The position numbers were made by a program, and so were the translations under genes. Below are positions 35,411 to 44,309 of a stretch of 64,000 nt of DNA, one piece after another; position 1 is the stretch's first letter; the number at the start of each line of letters is the position of its first letter. Source of the DNA: Rhodovulum sulfidophilum DSM 1374 (lineage in GTDB: Bacteria; Pseudomonadota; Alphaproteobacteria; Rhodobacterales; Rhodobacteraceae); contig NZ_CP015418.1 of assembly GCF_001633165.1 (NCBI RefSeq), positions 3,658,001-3,722,000 on the forward strand. Reading direction: 5' to 3'. Below the pieces are notes generated by a model. That model was not told the DNA's origin. It worked only from the letters and a program-made list of their open reading frames with translations, and did not search any database.

Positions 35411-35425
35411 TTAACAGGGCATTAA
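35411..35425. promoter_or_regulatory. CtrA-type box TTAA-N7-TTAA
   Basis: TTAACAGGGCATTAA matches the full CtrA consensus (TTAA, seven-base spacer, TTAA) and lies 30 bases upstream of the glycosyltransferase start. A further TTAA at 35405-35408 forms the palindrome AGGTTAACCT next to it. The motif stands out from GC-rich surroundings. Confidence 0.6.
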
Positions 35426-35454
35426 GGCTGGGCTTCTCGTCGAACGGGACCCCC

Positions 35455-37476
35455 ATGCCGCAGGTCATTTCCCTCGCATCGGCACGCAGCCGTCGCGCCA
35501 GTGTCTCCGAATCTGCCGCGCCCCGCCGCCCGAGCGATCTGCGGCTGGGAGAATTGCTGCTGGCCTCGGGGGCGCTCTCGCCCGAGACCCTGAGCCGAGC
35601 GCTGGCCGAACGGGCGAGAATGGAAATCCGCCTGGCCGATCTGCTGATCGCCGAAGGGCTGGTTCCCCCCGATGAGATCGACGCCACGCTTTGCCGGCTG
35701 CACGATACCGGCCGCGCCGATTTCGACTCGTATTCTCCCGATCCCCGGCTGATCGACCTGCTCGGTCCGGCCCGCTGCCTGCGCGACGGCCTGCTGCCCT
35801 GGCGCCGGGTCGGGGGCGCCACGCTGATCGCTTCGTCGCGGCCCGAACGATTCGAGGAGCTGCGGGCCGACCTCCCGGCCGGGCTGCAGCCCGCGGTAAT
35901 GGTGATCTGCCGCGAGACCGAATTGCAGGAGGCGCTGGCCGCCTGCCGCGCCCCGGCATTGGCGCGCGCCGCCGAAACCCGGGTCAATGACTGGGACAGC
36001 TGCCGGTTCTGGTATCATGCCGGCCCGCGCGCCGCGGTGGTGCTGGGGCTCTCGGCCCTAGGCCTGGCCACCCTGGCGGCGCCGCTGGCGGTCCTCATGC
36101 TGCTGACGCTCTGGACCATGCTCTGGATGGCGCTGGGATCGGGCCTCAAGCTCGCGGCCGCCGTGGCACAGATCCGGGCGCTGCACCGCGCCCGGCGCAA
36201 ACCGCCCGACCCGCCGCCCACCATCGCCCGCCTGCCCGCGGTCTCGATCCTGGTGCCGCTGCACCGCGAGACCGAACTGGCACCGCGGCTGATCGCCCGG
36301 CTCGCCCGGCTCGACTATCCGCGCGCGCTGCTCGATATCTGCCTCGTGACCGAGGCAGACGATCTGGATACCCGCGCCATGCTCGAGGCGGTCCGGCTGC
36401 CGCCCTGGATGCGCGCCCTCACCGTGCCCGCGGGCCAGATCAAGACCAAGCCCCGGGCCCTGAACTATGCGCTGGAATTCTGCCGCGGATCGATCATCGG
36501 GATCTACGATGCCGAGGATGCCCCCGCCCCCGACCAGCTCCGCCGCATGGTCGCGCATTTCCACAGCTGCGCCCCCGAGGTCGCCTGCCTGCAGGGCGTG
36601 CTCGACTTCTACAATGCCCGCGCCAACTGGCTTGCCCGCTGCTTTGCCGCCGAATATGCGGCCTGGTTCCGCGTGGTCCTGCCCGGGCTCGCGCGGATCG
36701 GGCTGCCGGTGCCACTGGGCGGTACGACGCTGTTCTTCCGGCGCCCCGCGCTCGAGGCGCTCGGGGGCTGGGACGCGCATAACGTGACCGAGGATGCCGA
36801 TCTCGGCATCCGCCTCGCGCGCCACGGCTACCGCACCGAATTCCTCGACAGCGTCACCGAGGAAGAGGCCAATTGCAGCGCCTGGCCCTGGGTGCGGCAG
36901 CGGTCGCGCTGGCTCAAGGGCTATGCCATGACCTGGACCACCCACAGCCGCCGCCCGGGCCTGCTCCTGCGCCAGCTCGGACCCTGGGCCACCCTTGGCA
37001 TGCAGGTGCTGTTTCTCGGCAGCCTCACCCAGTTCGTCTTCGCCCCGCTCCTGTGGTCGTTCTGGCTGCTGCCGCTGGGCCTGCCGCATCCGCTGGCCGC
37101 GAGCCTCGGCCCCGCCGGTCTGTGGCTGGTGTTCAAGCTGTTTCTGGCCTGCGAGGCGATCAATCTGGCCGTGGGCGCGGTCGGGCTCTGGCGCGCCGGA
37201 AAGCCGGGCCTGATTGCGCTGCTGCCAAGCCTGCATGTCTACTTCCCGCTGGCCTCGCTCGGCTCCTACAAGGCGCTCTGGGAAATGGCTACGCGGCCGT
37301 TCTACTGGGACAAGACCCGGCACGGGCTGGGCGAGCGGGACGCGCCGCCCCGGACAACCGAAAACCGGACCGCCGGAAAACCGCCATCGGGAAGCCCGGC
37401 AGGCAAAGGCGCCGCCGAGGCCCGCAATGCCGGGCCGGATGCTCAGCCCTCGGCCAGCATCGCGTCGGCGTCGTGA
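35455..37476 (+). CDS. GT2-family membrane glycosyltransferase with N-terminal GspE/MshE-type domain
   Basis: A 673-residue fusion. Residues about 25-165 match the N-terminal domain of type II secretion ATPases (LGELLLASGALSPETLSRAL, LADLLIAEGLVPPDEIDATL), a fold that in MshE binds cyclic di-GMP. Two membrane helices follow (about 185-230), then a processive GT2 domain: VSILVPLHRE, IYDAEDAPAPDQL (DxD), VTEDADLGIRLARHGY (TED) and QRSRWLKGY (QxxRW). Further helices close the protein. Such enzymes polymerise an envelope or exported polysaccharide. A CtrA-type box precedes it. Its last 34 bases overlap the 3' end of the convergent GntR gene. Confidence 0.85.
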   Translation: MPQVISLASARSRRASVSESAAPRRPSDLRLGELLLASGALSPETLSRALAERARMEIRLADLLIAEGLVPPDEIDATLCRLHDTGRADFDSYSPDPRLIDLLGPARCLRDGLLPWRRVGGATLIASSRPERFEELRADLPAGLQPAVMVICRETELQEALAACRAPALARAAETRVNDWDSCRFWYHAGPRAAVVLGLSALGLATLAAPLAVLMLLTLWTMLWMALGSGLKLAAAVAQIRALHRARRKPPDPPPTIARLPAVSILVPLHRETELAPRLIARLARLDYPRALLDICLVTEADDLDTRAMLEAVRLPPWMRALTVPAGQIKTKPRALNYALEFCRGSIIGIYDAEDAPAPDQLRRMVAHFHSCAPEVACLQGVLDFYNARANWLARCFAAEYAAWFRVVLPGLARIGLPVPLGGTTLFFRRPALEALGGWDAHNVTEDADLGIRLARHGYRTEFLDSVTEEEANCSAWPWVRQRSRWLKGYAMTWTTHSRRPGLLLRQLGPWATLGMQVLFLGSLTQFVFAPLLWSFWLLPLGLPHPLAASLGPAGLWLVFKLFLACEAINLAVGAVGLWRAGKPGLIALLPSLHVYFPLASLGSYKALWEMATRPFYWDKTRHGLGERDAPPRTTENRTAGKPPSGSPAGKGAAEARNAGPDAQPSASIASAS

Positions 37477-38096
37477 CGCAACCGGGTCTCGAAGGCAATC
37501 GAGATATGGCGCTTCAGCGCGTCATAGGCGGCATCGCCGTCACCGGCCTCGATCGCGCAGACAAGCGCGTCATGTTCCGACAACGCATCGCGGCCGCGCC
37601 CGTCGACCGCCAGCGAGGTGGTGGCCATCAGCGCCATGGTGCGGTGCACAAGATCGAGCTGCTGCACCAGATAGCGGTTATGCGAGGCCAGGTGGATCTG
37701 CTTGTGGAACCGGCGGTTGGCCCGCGCCAGCGCCGCCGGATCGTTCAGAAGCTTGAAATCGTCCTCGACCATGCTGCGCAGCACCCGGATCTCCTCGGCG
37801 GTGGCGTGCCGCGAGGCAAGCCGCGCCGCGAGCCCCTCGAGTTCGGCGCGCACCACGTAAAGTTCGGCCATCTGGTCATGGGTCAGCGAGGACACGATCA
37901 GGCTGCGGCCATCGCGCGACAGCAGCGATTGCGTCTCGAGGCGCTGCAGCGCCTCGCGGATCGGGGTGCGTGACACGCCGAAACGTTCGGCAAGCTCGCT
38001 CTCGACAAGCCGGTCCCCGGGACGATAGACCCCCACATCAATGGCCTCGAGAATCAACTCGTAGGCATCCTTCTGTGCGGGTCTGATATCCTTCAT
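37443..38096 (-). CDS. GntR-family regulator, FCD (FadR) subfamily
   Basis: A 217-residue repressor. The winged helix-turn-helix contains YRPGDRLVESELAERFGVS and RTPIREALQRLETQ. The C-terminal FCD domain has ELYVVRAELEGLAARLAS, RRFHKQIHLASHN and HDALVCAIEAGDGDAAYDAL, with the metal-site histidines typical of sensors of organic acids. The ATG at 38096 follows an AGGAG site. An ATGGT/ACCAT palindrome 21 bases upstream is the likely self-operator. The target pathway is not evident from neighbours. Confidence 0.9.
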   Translation of the reverse strand: MKDIRPAQKDAYELILEAIDVGVYRPGDRLVESELAERFGVSRTPIREALQRLETQSLLSRDGRSLIVSSLTHDQMAELYVVRAELEGLAARLASRHATAEEIRVLRSMVEDDFKLLNDPAALARANRRFHKQIHLASHNRYLVQQLDLVHRTMALMATTSLAVDGRGRDALSEHDALVCAIEAGDGDAAYDALKRHISIAFETRLRHDADAMLAEG

Positions 38097-38116
38097 GTCG
38101 CTGGCTCCTGCATACG

Positions 38117-38128
38117 ATGGTAGACCAT
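38117..38128. promoter_or_regulatory. GntR/FCD operator ATGGT-AG-ACCAT
   Basis: A 12-base palindrome of the TGGT-N2-ACCA type usual for FCD-subfamily GntR regulators, 21 bases upstream of the gntR start and 72 upstream of the divergent HAD gene. It probably serves autoregulation and possibly the divergent gene. Confidence 0.6.
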
Positions 38129-38199
38129 AGGACTCCGAAGCGGAGCAAATCAAGCCCCGGCGGTTGTGCCGATTGCCGCAGCGGCCTATCCAAAGGCGC

Positions 38200-38865
38200 A
38201 TGATGGTTAAAGATTTATCGAACCTCGGCGGCTGGGTTTTCGACCTCGACAACACGCTTTACCCGCCCGAGGCCCGGCTTTTCGAGCTGATCGAGCAGCG
38301 CATGACCGGCTATGTGATGTCGACGCTCGGCGTGGGCGAGGACGAGGCCAACCGGTTGCGGAAAAGCTACTGGGCCCGGTTCGGCACCACCCTGACCGGG
38401 CTGATGGAGCTGCACGGGGTCGAGCCCGGCCCCTACATGACCCATGTCCATGACATCGCGCTCGACCGGCTCTCGCCCGATCCCGAGCTGCGCGCCCGGA
38501 TCGCGGCCCTGCCCGGACGCAAGATCGTCCATACCAACGGCTCGGCCCCCTATGCCGAACGGGTCCTGGCCGCGCGCGGGCTCGACGGCATCTTCGACGC
38601 GGTCTTCGGGGTCGAGGATGCGGGCTATGTCCCCAAACCCCGGCGCGAGTCCTTCGAGACCATCGCAGCCCTTGGCGGCATCATCCCCGGCGAGGCCGCG
38701 ATCTTCGAGGATGACGCGCGCAACCTCGCCGCGCCGCATGAAATGGGCATGCGCACCGTCCATGTCGCCCCCGCGCCCGAGGCCGCGCCGCATATCCACC
38801 ACCACACGACCGACCTCACGGTCTTTCTCGGACGGCTACAAGGCCTTTCGTCGGCCTTGCCCTAG
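38200..38865 (+). CDS. HAD-superfamily pyrimidine 5'-nucleotidase-like phosphatase
   Basis: A 221-residue HAD hydrolase. Motif I is WVFDLDNTLYPPEARLFELI (nucleophile Asp and acid/base Asp), motif II is KIVHTNGSAPYAERVLAARG, motif III is a Lys in GYVPKPRRESF, and motif IV is AIFEDDARNLAAPHEMGM. The cap and the segment NTLYPPEARLF place it in the SDT1/PHM8-like pyrimidine 5'-nucleotidase group common in alphaproteobacteria. Of two adjacent ATGs (38200, 38203) the first has the better-placed AAAGG site. Divergent from gntR. Confidence 0.88.
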   Translation: MMVKDLSNLGGWVFDLDNTLYPPEARLFELIEQRMTGYVMSTLGVGEDEANRLRKSYWARFGTTLTGLMELHGVEPGPYMTHVHDIALDRLSPDPELRARIAALPGRKIVHTNGSAPYAERVLAARGLDGIFDAVFGVEDAGYVPKPRRESFETIAALGGIIPGEAAIFEDDARNLAAPHEMGMRTVHVAPAPEAAPHIHHHTTDLTVFLGRLQGLSSALP

Positions 38866-38944
38866 ACATCTTTGTATGCGACGGGATGCCGCGTGGGGTG
38901 CGACGCTCCACCCCCCATATCGGGATCAGCTAAGGGAGAAGAGC

Positions 38945-39202
38945 ATGAGTTCGGAAACGTCTGAGGCGCCCGTCGCCGAAACGCCGCGCTGGCTGCGCAT
39001 CGTCTATACCTTGCCGGTGATCGGCTGGGTCCTGAAGGACGTGAACGAAGGCGATGCCGACAATATCTGGTATCTTCTGGGCGGGTTCGGCTGCCTCTGG
39101 ATCGTCGCGATCCTGCAATGGGGCGTGCTTGGGCTTTACCTGCCCGCGGTTGCCGCCACCTGGGTCTGCCTCGGCATGCTGATCTGGATCAGCCGCGGCT
39201 GA
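38945..39202 (+). CDS. Small membrane protein of unknown function
   Basis: An 85-residue protein with a polar start, an amphipathic stretch WLRIVYTLPVIGWVLKDV and two hydrophobic segments at about residues 41-62 and 64-82 (NIWYLLGGFGCLWIVAILQW, LYLPAVAATWVCLGMLIWI). A GGGAGAAG ribosome site precedes the ATG. No named family is recognised; similar small proteins are common in Rhodobacterales. It lies between the HAD phosphatase and the UbiH-like gene in the same direction, possibly co-transcribed with both. Confidence 0.75.
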   Translation: MSSETSEAPVAETPRWLRIVYTLPVIGWVLKDVNEGDADNIWYLLGGFGCLWIVAILQWGVLGLYLPAVAATWVCLGMLIWISRG

Positions 39203-39260
39203 CCCCCGCCCCTTGGCCCCCGGCAGCCGTCGGGCTATCTGAGGGTCAGGAGGCACCGAC

Positions 39261-40463
39261 ATGACCCGCATTTCCACCGATATCCTGATTTCCGGCGGCG
39301 GCGTCGCCGGACTGACCGCTGCGGCATTGTTCGGCTCCGAGGGCTATTCCGTCCTCTGCGTCGACCCCGCGGCCCCGGTCACCGAAGAATCCGCCGAGGG
39401 CGCCGACCTGCGCACCACCGCCTTCCTGCAGCCCTCGCTTCAGGTGCTGAAGACGGCCGGGCTCTGGGACCGGCTCGCGCCCTTTGCCACCGACCTGCAG
39501 GTGATGCGGATCGTCGATGCCGGCGGCAAGATCCCCTCGCCCCGCGTCACCCGCAACTTCAACGCCAGGGATGTCTCGGACCTGCCCTTCGGCTGGAACC
39601 TGCCCAACTGGCTGTTGCGACGCGAGATGGTGCGGCGGCTCGAGGACCTGCCGAATGTCGATTTCCGCCCCGGCACCGGCACCGCCTCGGTGCTCACCCG
39701 GGACAGCGCGGCGCTGGCCGATCTCAGCGACGGCACCAGGGTCTCGGCCCGGCTGCTGATCGGCGCCGATGGCCGCAATTCGCCTGTCCGCGAGGCGCTG
39801 GGGATCGGCGTGCGCACCATGCGCTATGGTCAGAAGGCGCTGGCCTTCGCCGTCACCCATCCCGAGCCCCATGGCAATGTCTCGACCGAGATCCACCGCT
39901 CGGGCGGGCCGTTCACGCTGGTGCCTCTGCCCGATCGCGACGGCCGCCCCTGTTCGGCCATCGTCTGGATGGAGCGCGGCCCCGAGGCGCTGCGCCTTGC
40001 CGCCCTGCCCGAGGCCGAGTTCAACGCCGAGATGACCGCGCGGTCCGGCGCGATCTACGGCCCCCTCAGGCTGGAAACCCGCCGCACGGTCTGGCCGATC
40101 ATCAGCCAGGTCGCCCATCGCATGTCGGGCGAGCGGACCGCGCTGATCGCCGAGGCCGCCCATGTGATGCCCCCCATCGGCGCGCAGGGTCTGAACATGA
40201 GCCTCGCGGATCTGCGCGTCCTGCTCGATCTTTGCCGCGCCGCGCCGAACCGGATCGGCGAGGAGGCCATGCTCGATCTCTATCACCGCCGCCGCCACCC
40301 CGAGGTTCTGGCCCGCGTCACCGGCATCGACCTGTTGAACCGCGCCTCAATGCAATCGGCGCAACCGCTTCGCGATCTGCGCGCGGCGGGCGTCGCCAGC
40401 CTTTACGCCCTGAAACCGATCCGCAAGACGCTGATGCGGCTGGGAATGGGCACCGGCGCCTGA
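39261..40463 (+). CDS. UbiH/UbiF/COQ6-family FAD-dependent monooxygenase
   Basis: A 400-residue flavin hydroxylase. The N-terminal FAD motif is ILISGGGVAGLTAAALFGSE, the middle motif LLIGADGRNSPVREALGI (DG motif), and the C-terminal FAD motif reads ALIAEAAHVMPPIGAQGLNM, where most members have GDAAH; here the first two residues differ. In this family the enzymes hydroxylate the ubiquinone ring using oxygen. Which position this one acts on (UbiH-, UbiF- or UbiL-like) cannot be told by eye. It complements the anaerobic ubiTUV genes 14 kb away. Confidence 0.85.
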   Translation: MTRISTDILISGGGVAGLTAAALFGSEGYSVLCVDPAAPVTEESAEGADLRTTAFLQPSLQVLKTAGLWDRLAPFATDLQVMRIVDAGGKIPSPRVTRNFNARDVSDLPFGWNLPNWLLRREMVRRLEDLPNVDFRPGTGTASVLTRDSAALADLSDGTRVSARLLIGADGRNSPVREALGIGVRTMRYGQKALAFAVTHPEPHGNVSTEIHRSGGPFTLVPLPDRDGRPCSAIVWMERGPEALRLAALPEAEFNAEMTARSGAIYGPLRLETRRTVWPIISQVAHRMSGERTALIAEAAHVMPPIGAQGLNMSLADLRVLLDLCRAAPNRIGEEAMLDLYHRRRHPEVLARVTGIDLLNRASMQSAQPLRDLRAAGVASLYALKPIRKTLMRLGMGTGA

Positions 40464-40478
40464 GGCCATGACAGGTGC

Positions 40479-40501
40479 GATCCGCCCCGTCGGGGCGGGT
40501 C
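40479..40501. terminator. Hairpin between convergent UbiH-like and Lrp genes
   Basis: GATCCGCCCC / GGGGCGGGTC, about a ten-base stem with one G-T pair and a three-base loop, fills the 48-base gap between the two convergent stops. No T-run. Confidence 0.5.
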
Positions 40502-40511
40502 GTCCGCGGGT

Positions 40512-40970
40512 CTAGCCCAGCGGCCCGGGCAAACGTTCCTCGCTGAGAATCACATTGGCTTCGACATTGCCGACCCCTGGCAGGGTCATGATCCGGCGCC
40601 GCAGCACCCGCTCGAAATCGGGCAAATCGCGGGCGACCACCTTCAGCCGGTAGTCGAACAGCCCCAGCACATGCTGCACCGTCTGCACCTCGGGGATCGC
40701 GGTCACCGCGCATTCGAACTGCTCGAGCCCGACCCGCCCCTTGGTGGCAAGCTTCACGCCCAGAAACACGCTGACCGAAAAGCCCAGCGCCTCGGCATCG
40801 AGATCGACCCGGCGCCCGGCGATGGCGCCCGCCTCCTCCAGCCGCCTGATCCGCCGCCAGCAGGCCGGCTGGCTCAGCCCGAAGCGCCGCCCCAGCGCGC
40901 CCGCGCTTTGCGTCGCGTCCTCGGACAGCGCGCGCAGGATCCGACGGTCGGTCTCGTCCAGCTCGATCAC
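40512..40970 (-). CDS. Lrp/AsnC-family transcriptional regulator (second of pair)
   Basis: A 152-residue protein: N-terminal helix-turn-helix (LDETDRRILRALSEDATQSA, GLSQPACWRRIRRLEEAGAI) and a C-terminal RAM/ACT-like ligand domain (VQHVLGLFDYRLKVVARDLP, IMTLPGVGNVEANVILSE). Its ATG overlaps the stop of the upstream Lrp gene by four bases (ATGA). Together they may form a heteromeric amino-acid-sensing regulator. The pair diverges from ilvC, a classic Lrp-type target. Confidence 0.92.
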   Translation of the reverse strand: MIELDETDRRILRALSEDATQSAGALGRRFGLSQPACWRRIRRLEEAGAIAGRRVDLDAEALGFSVSVFLGVKLATKGRVGLEQFECAVTAIPEVQTVQHVLGLFDYRLKVVARDLPDFERVLRRRIMTLPGVGNVEANVILSEERLPGPLG

Positions 40971-41431
40971 AGCGGCAGCGCCTCGGCGCGCTTGATATCG
41001 GCCACATGCATCAGCGCCTCGATATCGGCGATATGCGGCAGGGTCAGGATCCGGGTGCGGTAAAGCTCCTGATAATGCGCCATGTCGCGCGCGAGGATGT
41101 TCAGCCGCACATCGACCCGTCCGAGAAAACTCTGGATCTCGCGCACCTCGGGCACCAACCGCGCCGCGGCGATGAATTCGTCGAAGGCACGCGGGTCGGT
41201 CTTGTCGAGCGAAAAGCGCAGGCTCACCTCGACCGAATAGCCCAGCGCCCGCCAGTCGATCACCGCCCGGATGCCCCTCAGCACGCCCTTCGCGCGCAGC
41301 TTTTCCAGCCGCCGCCAGCAGGTCGCGGCCGTCAGCCCGGCCCGCTCGGCCAGATCGGCGGTCGAAAGAGACGGCTCGGCCTGAAGATAGCGCAGCAGGC
41401 GGCGGTCGGCATCGTCGATAGGAATGGTCAT
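40967..41431 (-). CDS. Lrp/AsnC-family transcriptional regulator (first of pair)
   Basis: A 154-residue paralogue of the following gene: DADRRLLRYLQAEPSLSTAD and AGLTAATCWRRLEKLRAKGV form the helix-turn-helix, and IQSFLGRVDVRLNILARDMA with ILTLPHIADIEALMHVAD the RAM domain. It is first in the leftward pair and divergent from ilvC across 126 AT-rich bases that contain a perfect GTTTCATT/AATGAAAC palindrome. Regulation of branched-chain amino acid synthesis is a reasonable inference. Confidence 0.92.
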   Translation of the reverse strand: MTIPIDDADRRLLRYLQAEPSLSTADLAERAGLTAATCWRRLEKLRAKGVLRGIRAVIDWRALGYSVEVSLRFSLDKTDPRAFDEFIAAARLVPEVREIQSFLGRVDVRLNILARDMAHYQELYRTRILTLPHIADIEALMHVADIKRAEALPL

Positions 41432-41476
41432 TTCACATAGAGCACCAGTAGCGAATGATTTTTCTTATTTATGGCC

Positions 41477-41497
41477 GTTTCATTGAACGAATGAAAC
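41477..41497. promoter_or_regulatory. Palindrome GTTTCATT-N5-AATGAAAC between Lrp pair and ilvC
   Basis: A perfect eight-base inverted repeat with a GAACG spacer, in the middle of the divergent promoter region (46 bases from the Lrp start, 61 from ilvC). AT-rich arms and position suit an Lrp-type operator; it could also be a promoter-overlapping site for another regulator. Confidence 0.55.
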
Positions 41498-41521
41498 CCC
41501 TGCCCTTCGAAAACCGCCTAA

Positions 41522-42580
<1,059 letters not shown>

Positions 42581-42612
42581 CCGACCGGCAAACCCGCCGT
42601 CACTCGGACAGG

Positions 42613-42645
42613 AAAAGGCGCCCCAGCGGGCGCCTTTTCTTTTTC
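42613..42645 (+). terminator. Intrinsic terminator of ilvC
   Basis: AAAAGGCGCCC / GGGCGCCTTTT, an 11-base perfect stem with a four-base loop, followed by CTTTTTC. Lies 33 bases past the ilvC stop. The A-tract before the stem could also terminate transcripts from the other strand. Confidence 0.92.
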
Positions 42646-42719
42646 AAGAACAGGAATACAATCGTCGCGCATTTTACGATTCTCTTCGACGGGCCATTTT
42701 TCAAAGCGGGAATTTGCGC

Positions 42720-43898
42720 ATGAGAATTTCGGTATTCGATGGCCTGCGGGGCTATTTCCTCATCGTGATGACCATGGTCCACATGTCGTCCGAGTGTCAC
42801 ACCAAAATCGGAGCGCTTCGGATTGAAGATTTCGGCTGGGTAGACAGTGCACACGGGTTCGTTTTTCTTTCGGGTCTTGTCGTCGGCATTGTCTACGGCA
42901 GGCGCCTGATCCGCCAATCGCGCTCTGCGATGACATCGAGCCTGATGCGTCGCCTCATGACAATATACGGCTATCACGCAATTCTGCTGGCGGCGATCAC
43001 TCTGATCGTTGTGACGTTTTACCGCCCGCCTTCGACGTTCGACACGCATTGGGGCGAAAACCCGCTTCTGGTCAGCCTCTTCGCCTTTCTGCTGCTAGAT
43101 TCACCACGCTATCTTGGCATCCTGCCGATGTATGCCACTTTCGTACTGGCCACGCCCATCATTCTGATACAACTTCAGAAACAGCGCTATGCTCTGGTTC
43201 TTGTAAGCTCCTTGGCTCTTTGGACAGTCGCACAAACCGGCCTTCCCACCCACCTGTTGCAGGCCATCGACGTGGCCAGCGGTCTGAAGCAGCAAGATAT
43301 AGCGGTCGGGCTTTATTTCGACCGCTTCGCCTGGCAGATACTCTATGTCGGCGGCCTCGTCCTCGGAATGCTGATCGCCCAGGAAAAGCTGTCGCTAAAT
43401 ATCCTGCACAGCCCCGAATACCGCGCGATTTTCCTGGTCTGCGTTACAACGGCAATCGCCTTCGCCATATCGGCAATCCGGCTGCGCCTGTTTGACGCGG
43501 TGCCCCGAACCAGCTTCTTCGGAGAACTCTCCTACAACCGCAGTCATTTCTCCGCGCTGCGGCTGATCAACTTCATCGTCGACCTCTATATCATTACCTG
43601 GCTGCTCGCAGCAGGGACCGGGGATCGAAACCCGGCCGTGCAAGCGGCCGCCCGAGGCCTTCGTTGGCTGGCGTCGTTCCGGCCGCTGGTCTTTCTCGGT
43701 CAGCATTCGCTGCAGGTTTTCTCGTTTCACGTCTTTCTGGTCTATGCCGCGATGTTCGCCGACATCTCGGAGGCGCCCCGTTTGCTGCGCGAAATCGTGG
43801 TGCTGGCCTCACCGGTATGTCTTCTGCTGCCCGCCTATCTGCATGCGCGCTATCGGGACAGAAGTCAGAGGCTGCGCCTGTCCCGAGCGAAGCCCTGA
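42720..43898 (+). CDS. OpgC-domain membrane acyltransferase
   Basis: A 392-residue protein with about ten hydrophobic segments, starting RISVFDGLRGYFLIVMTMVH, the typical N terminus of OpgC proteins, which transfer succinyl groups to osmoregulated periplasmic glucans. HGFVFLSGLVVGIVYGRRL and LVFLGQHSLQVFSFHVFLVY are further family features. Codon use is clearly less GC-rich than in neighbouring genes (many AAA, ATA, TTC and CTA-type codons), suggesting transfer. ATG at 42720 is chosen over a TTG six bases earlier; the ribosome site is weak either way. No glucan synthase (opgG/H) is nearby. Confidence 0.83.
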   Translation: MRISVFDGLRGYFLIVMTMVHMSSECHTKIGALRIEDFGWVDSAHGFVFLSGLVVGIVYGRRLIRQSRSAMTSSLMRRLMTIYGYHAILLAAITLIVVTFYRPPSTFDTHWGENPLLVSLFAFLLLDSPRYLGILPMYATFVLATPIILIQLQKQRYALVLVSSLALWTVAQTGLPTHLLQAIDVASGLKQQDIAVGLYFDRFAWQILYVGGLVLGMLIAQEKLSLNILHSPEYRAIFLVCVTTAIAFAISAIRLRLFDAVPRTSFFGELSYNRSHFSALRLINFIVDLYIITWLLAAGTGDRNPAVQAAARGLRWLASFRPLVFLGQHSLQVFSFHVFLVYAAMFADISEAPRLLREIVVLASPVCLLLPAYLHARYRDRSQRLRLSRAKP

Positions 43899-43915
43899 TC
43901 CGAGAGGACCCCCCT

Positions 43916-43942
43916 GCCCGGCGGCCAGCTCCGCCGCCGGGC
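43916..43942. terminator. Bidirectional terminator hairpin
   Basis: GCCCGGCGGC-cagctcc-GCCGCCGGGC, a perfect ten-base stem in the 51-base gap between the convergent OpgC-like gene and the small membrane-protein gene. No T-run. Confidence 0.6.
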
Positions 43943-43949
43943 GCCGCGC

Positions 43950-44126
43950 TCAGGGCGCGCCGCGGCCATCGGACCGGGTGTCGGGCGTATCCGCCGCAAG
44001 CGTGCTTTTTGGCGCCTCCGGATCAGCCTGACGCTGTTCGGTGCGCTGCTTGCTGATCCACGAGAAGACCACGACCGCGCACAAGGTTCCAAGAGCAAGG
44101 GTAACGATCAATGACGAAGCTGCCAT
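43950..44126 (-). CDS. 58-residue single-pass membrane protein
   Basis: A short gene with an unusually good ribosome site (AAGGAGG, six bases before the ATG at 44126). Residues about 4-24 form a membrane helix (SLIVTLALGTLCAVVVFSWI), followed by SKQRTEQRQ and a polar, Asp/Pro/Thr-rich tail ending RSDGRGAP. No family is recognised. It is isolated, downstream of glmM in the same direction by 183 bases, and a hairpin lies just past its stop. Confidence 0.65.
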   Translation of the reverse strand: MAASSLIVTLALGTLCAVVVFSWISKQRTEQRQADPEAPKSTLAADTPDTRSDGRGAP

Positions 44127-44309
44127 GGTTGTCCTCCTTTCGATTGCAGGCGCGAAGAATGCGCCCGCTTCCGGGAAGACAACGAAAAGGGCCGGGCCGC
44201 TGTTCCGTCACGATCACAGCCGGGGCATGACAGCGGATAATCCGACGAAGGCACCGGGACACAGGTCCCTGCGCAACCGAGCGCCCCGAAAAGATCCGGT
44301 CGAGGCGGC

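Noticed and set aside
43610..43645. tRNA-like T-arm (ACCGGGGATCGAAACCCGG)
   Set aside because: It lies inside the conserved OpgC-like reading frame, and no acceptor or anticodon arms can be formed around it.
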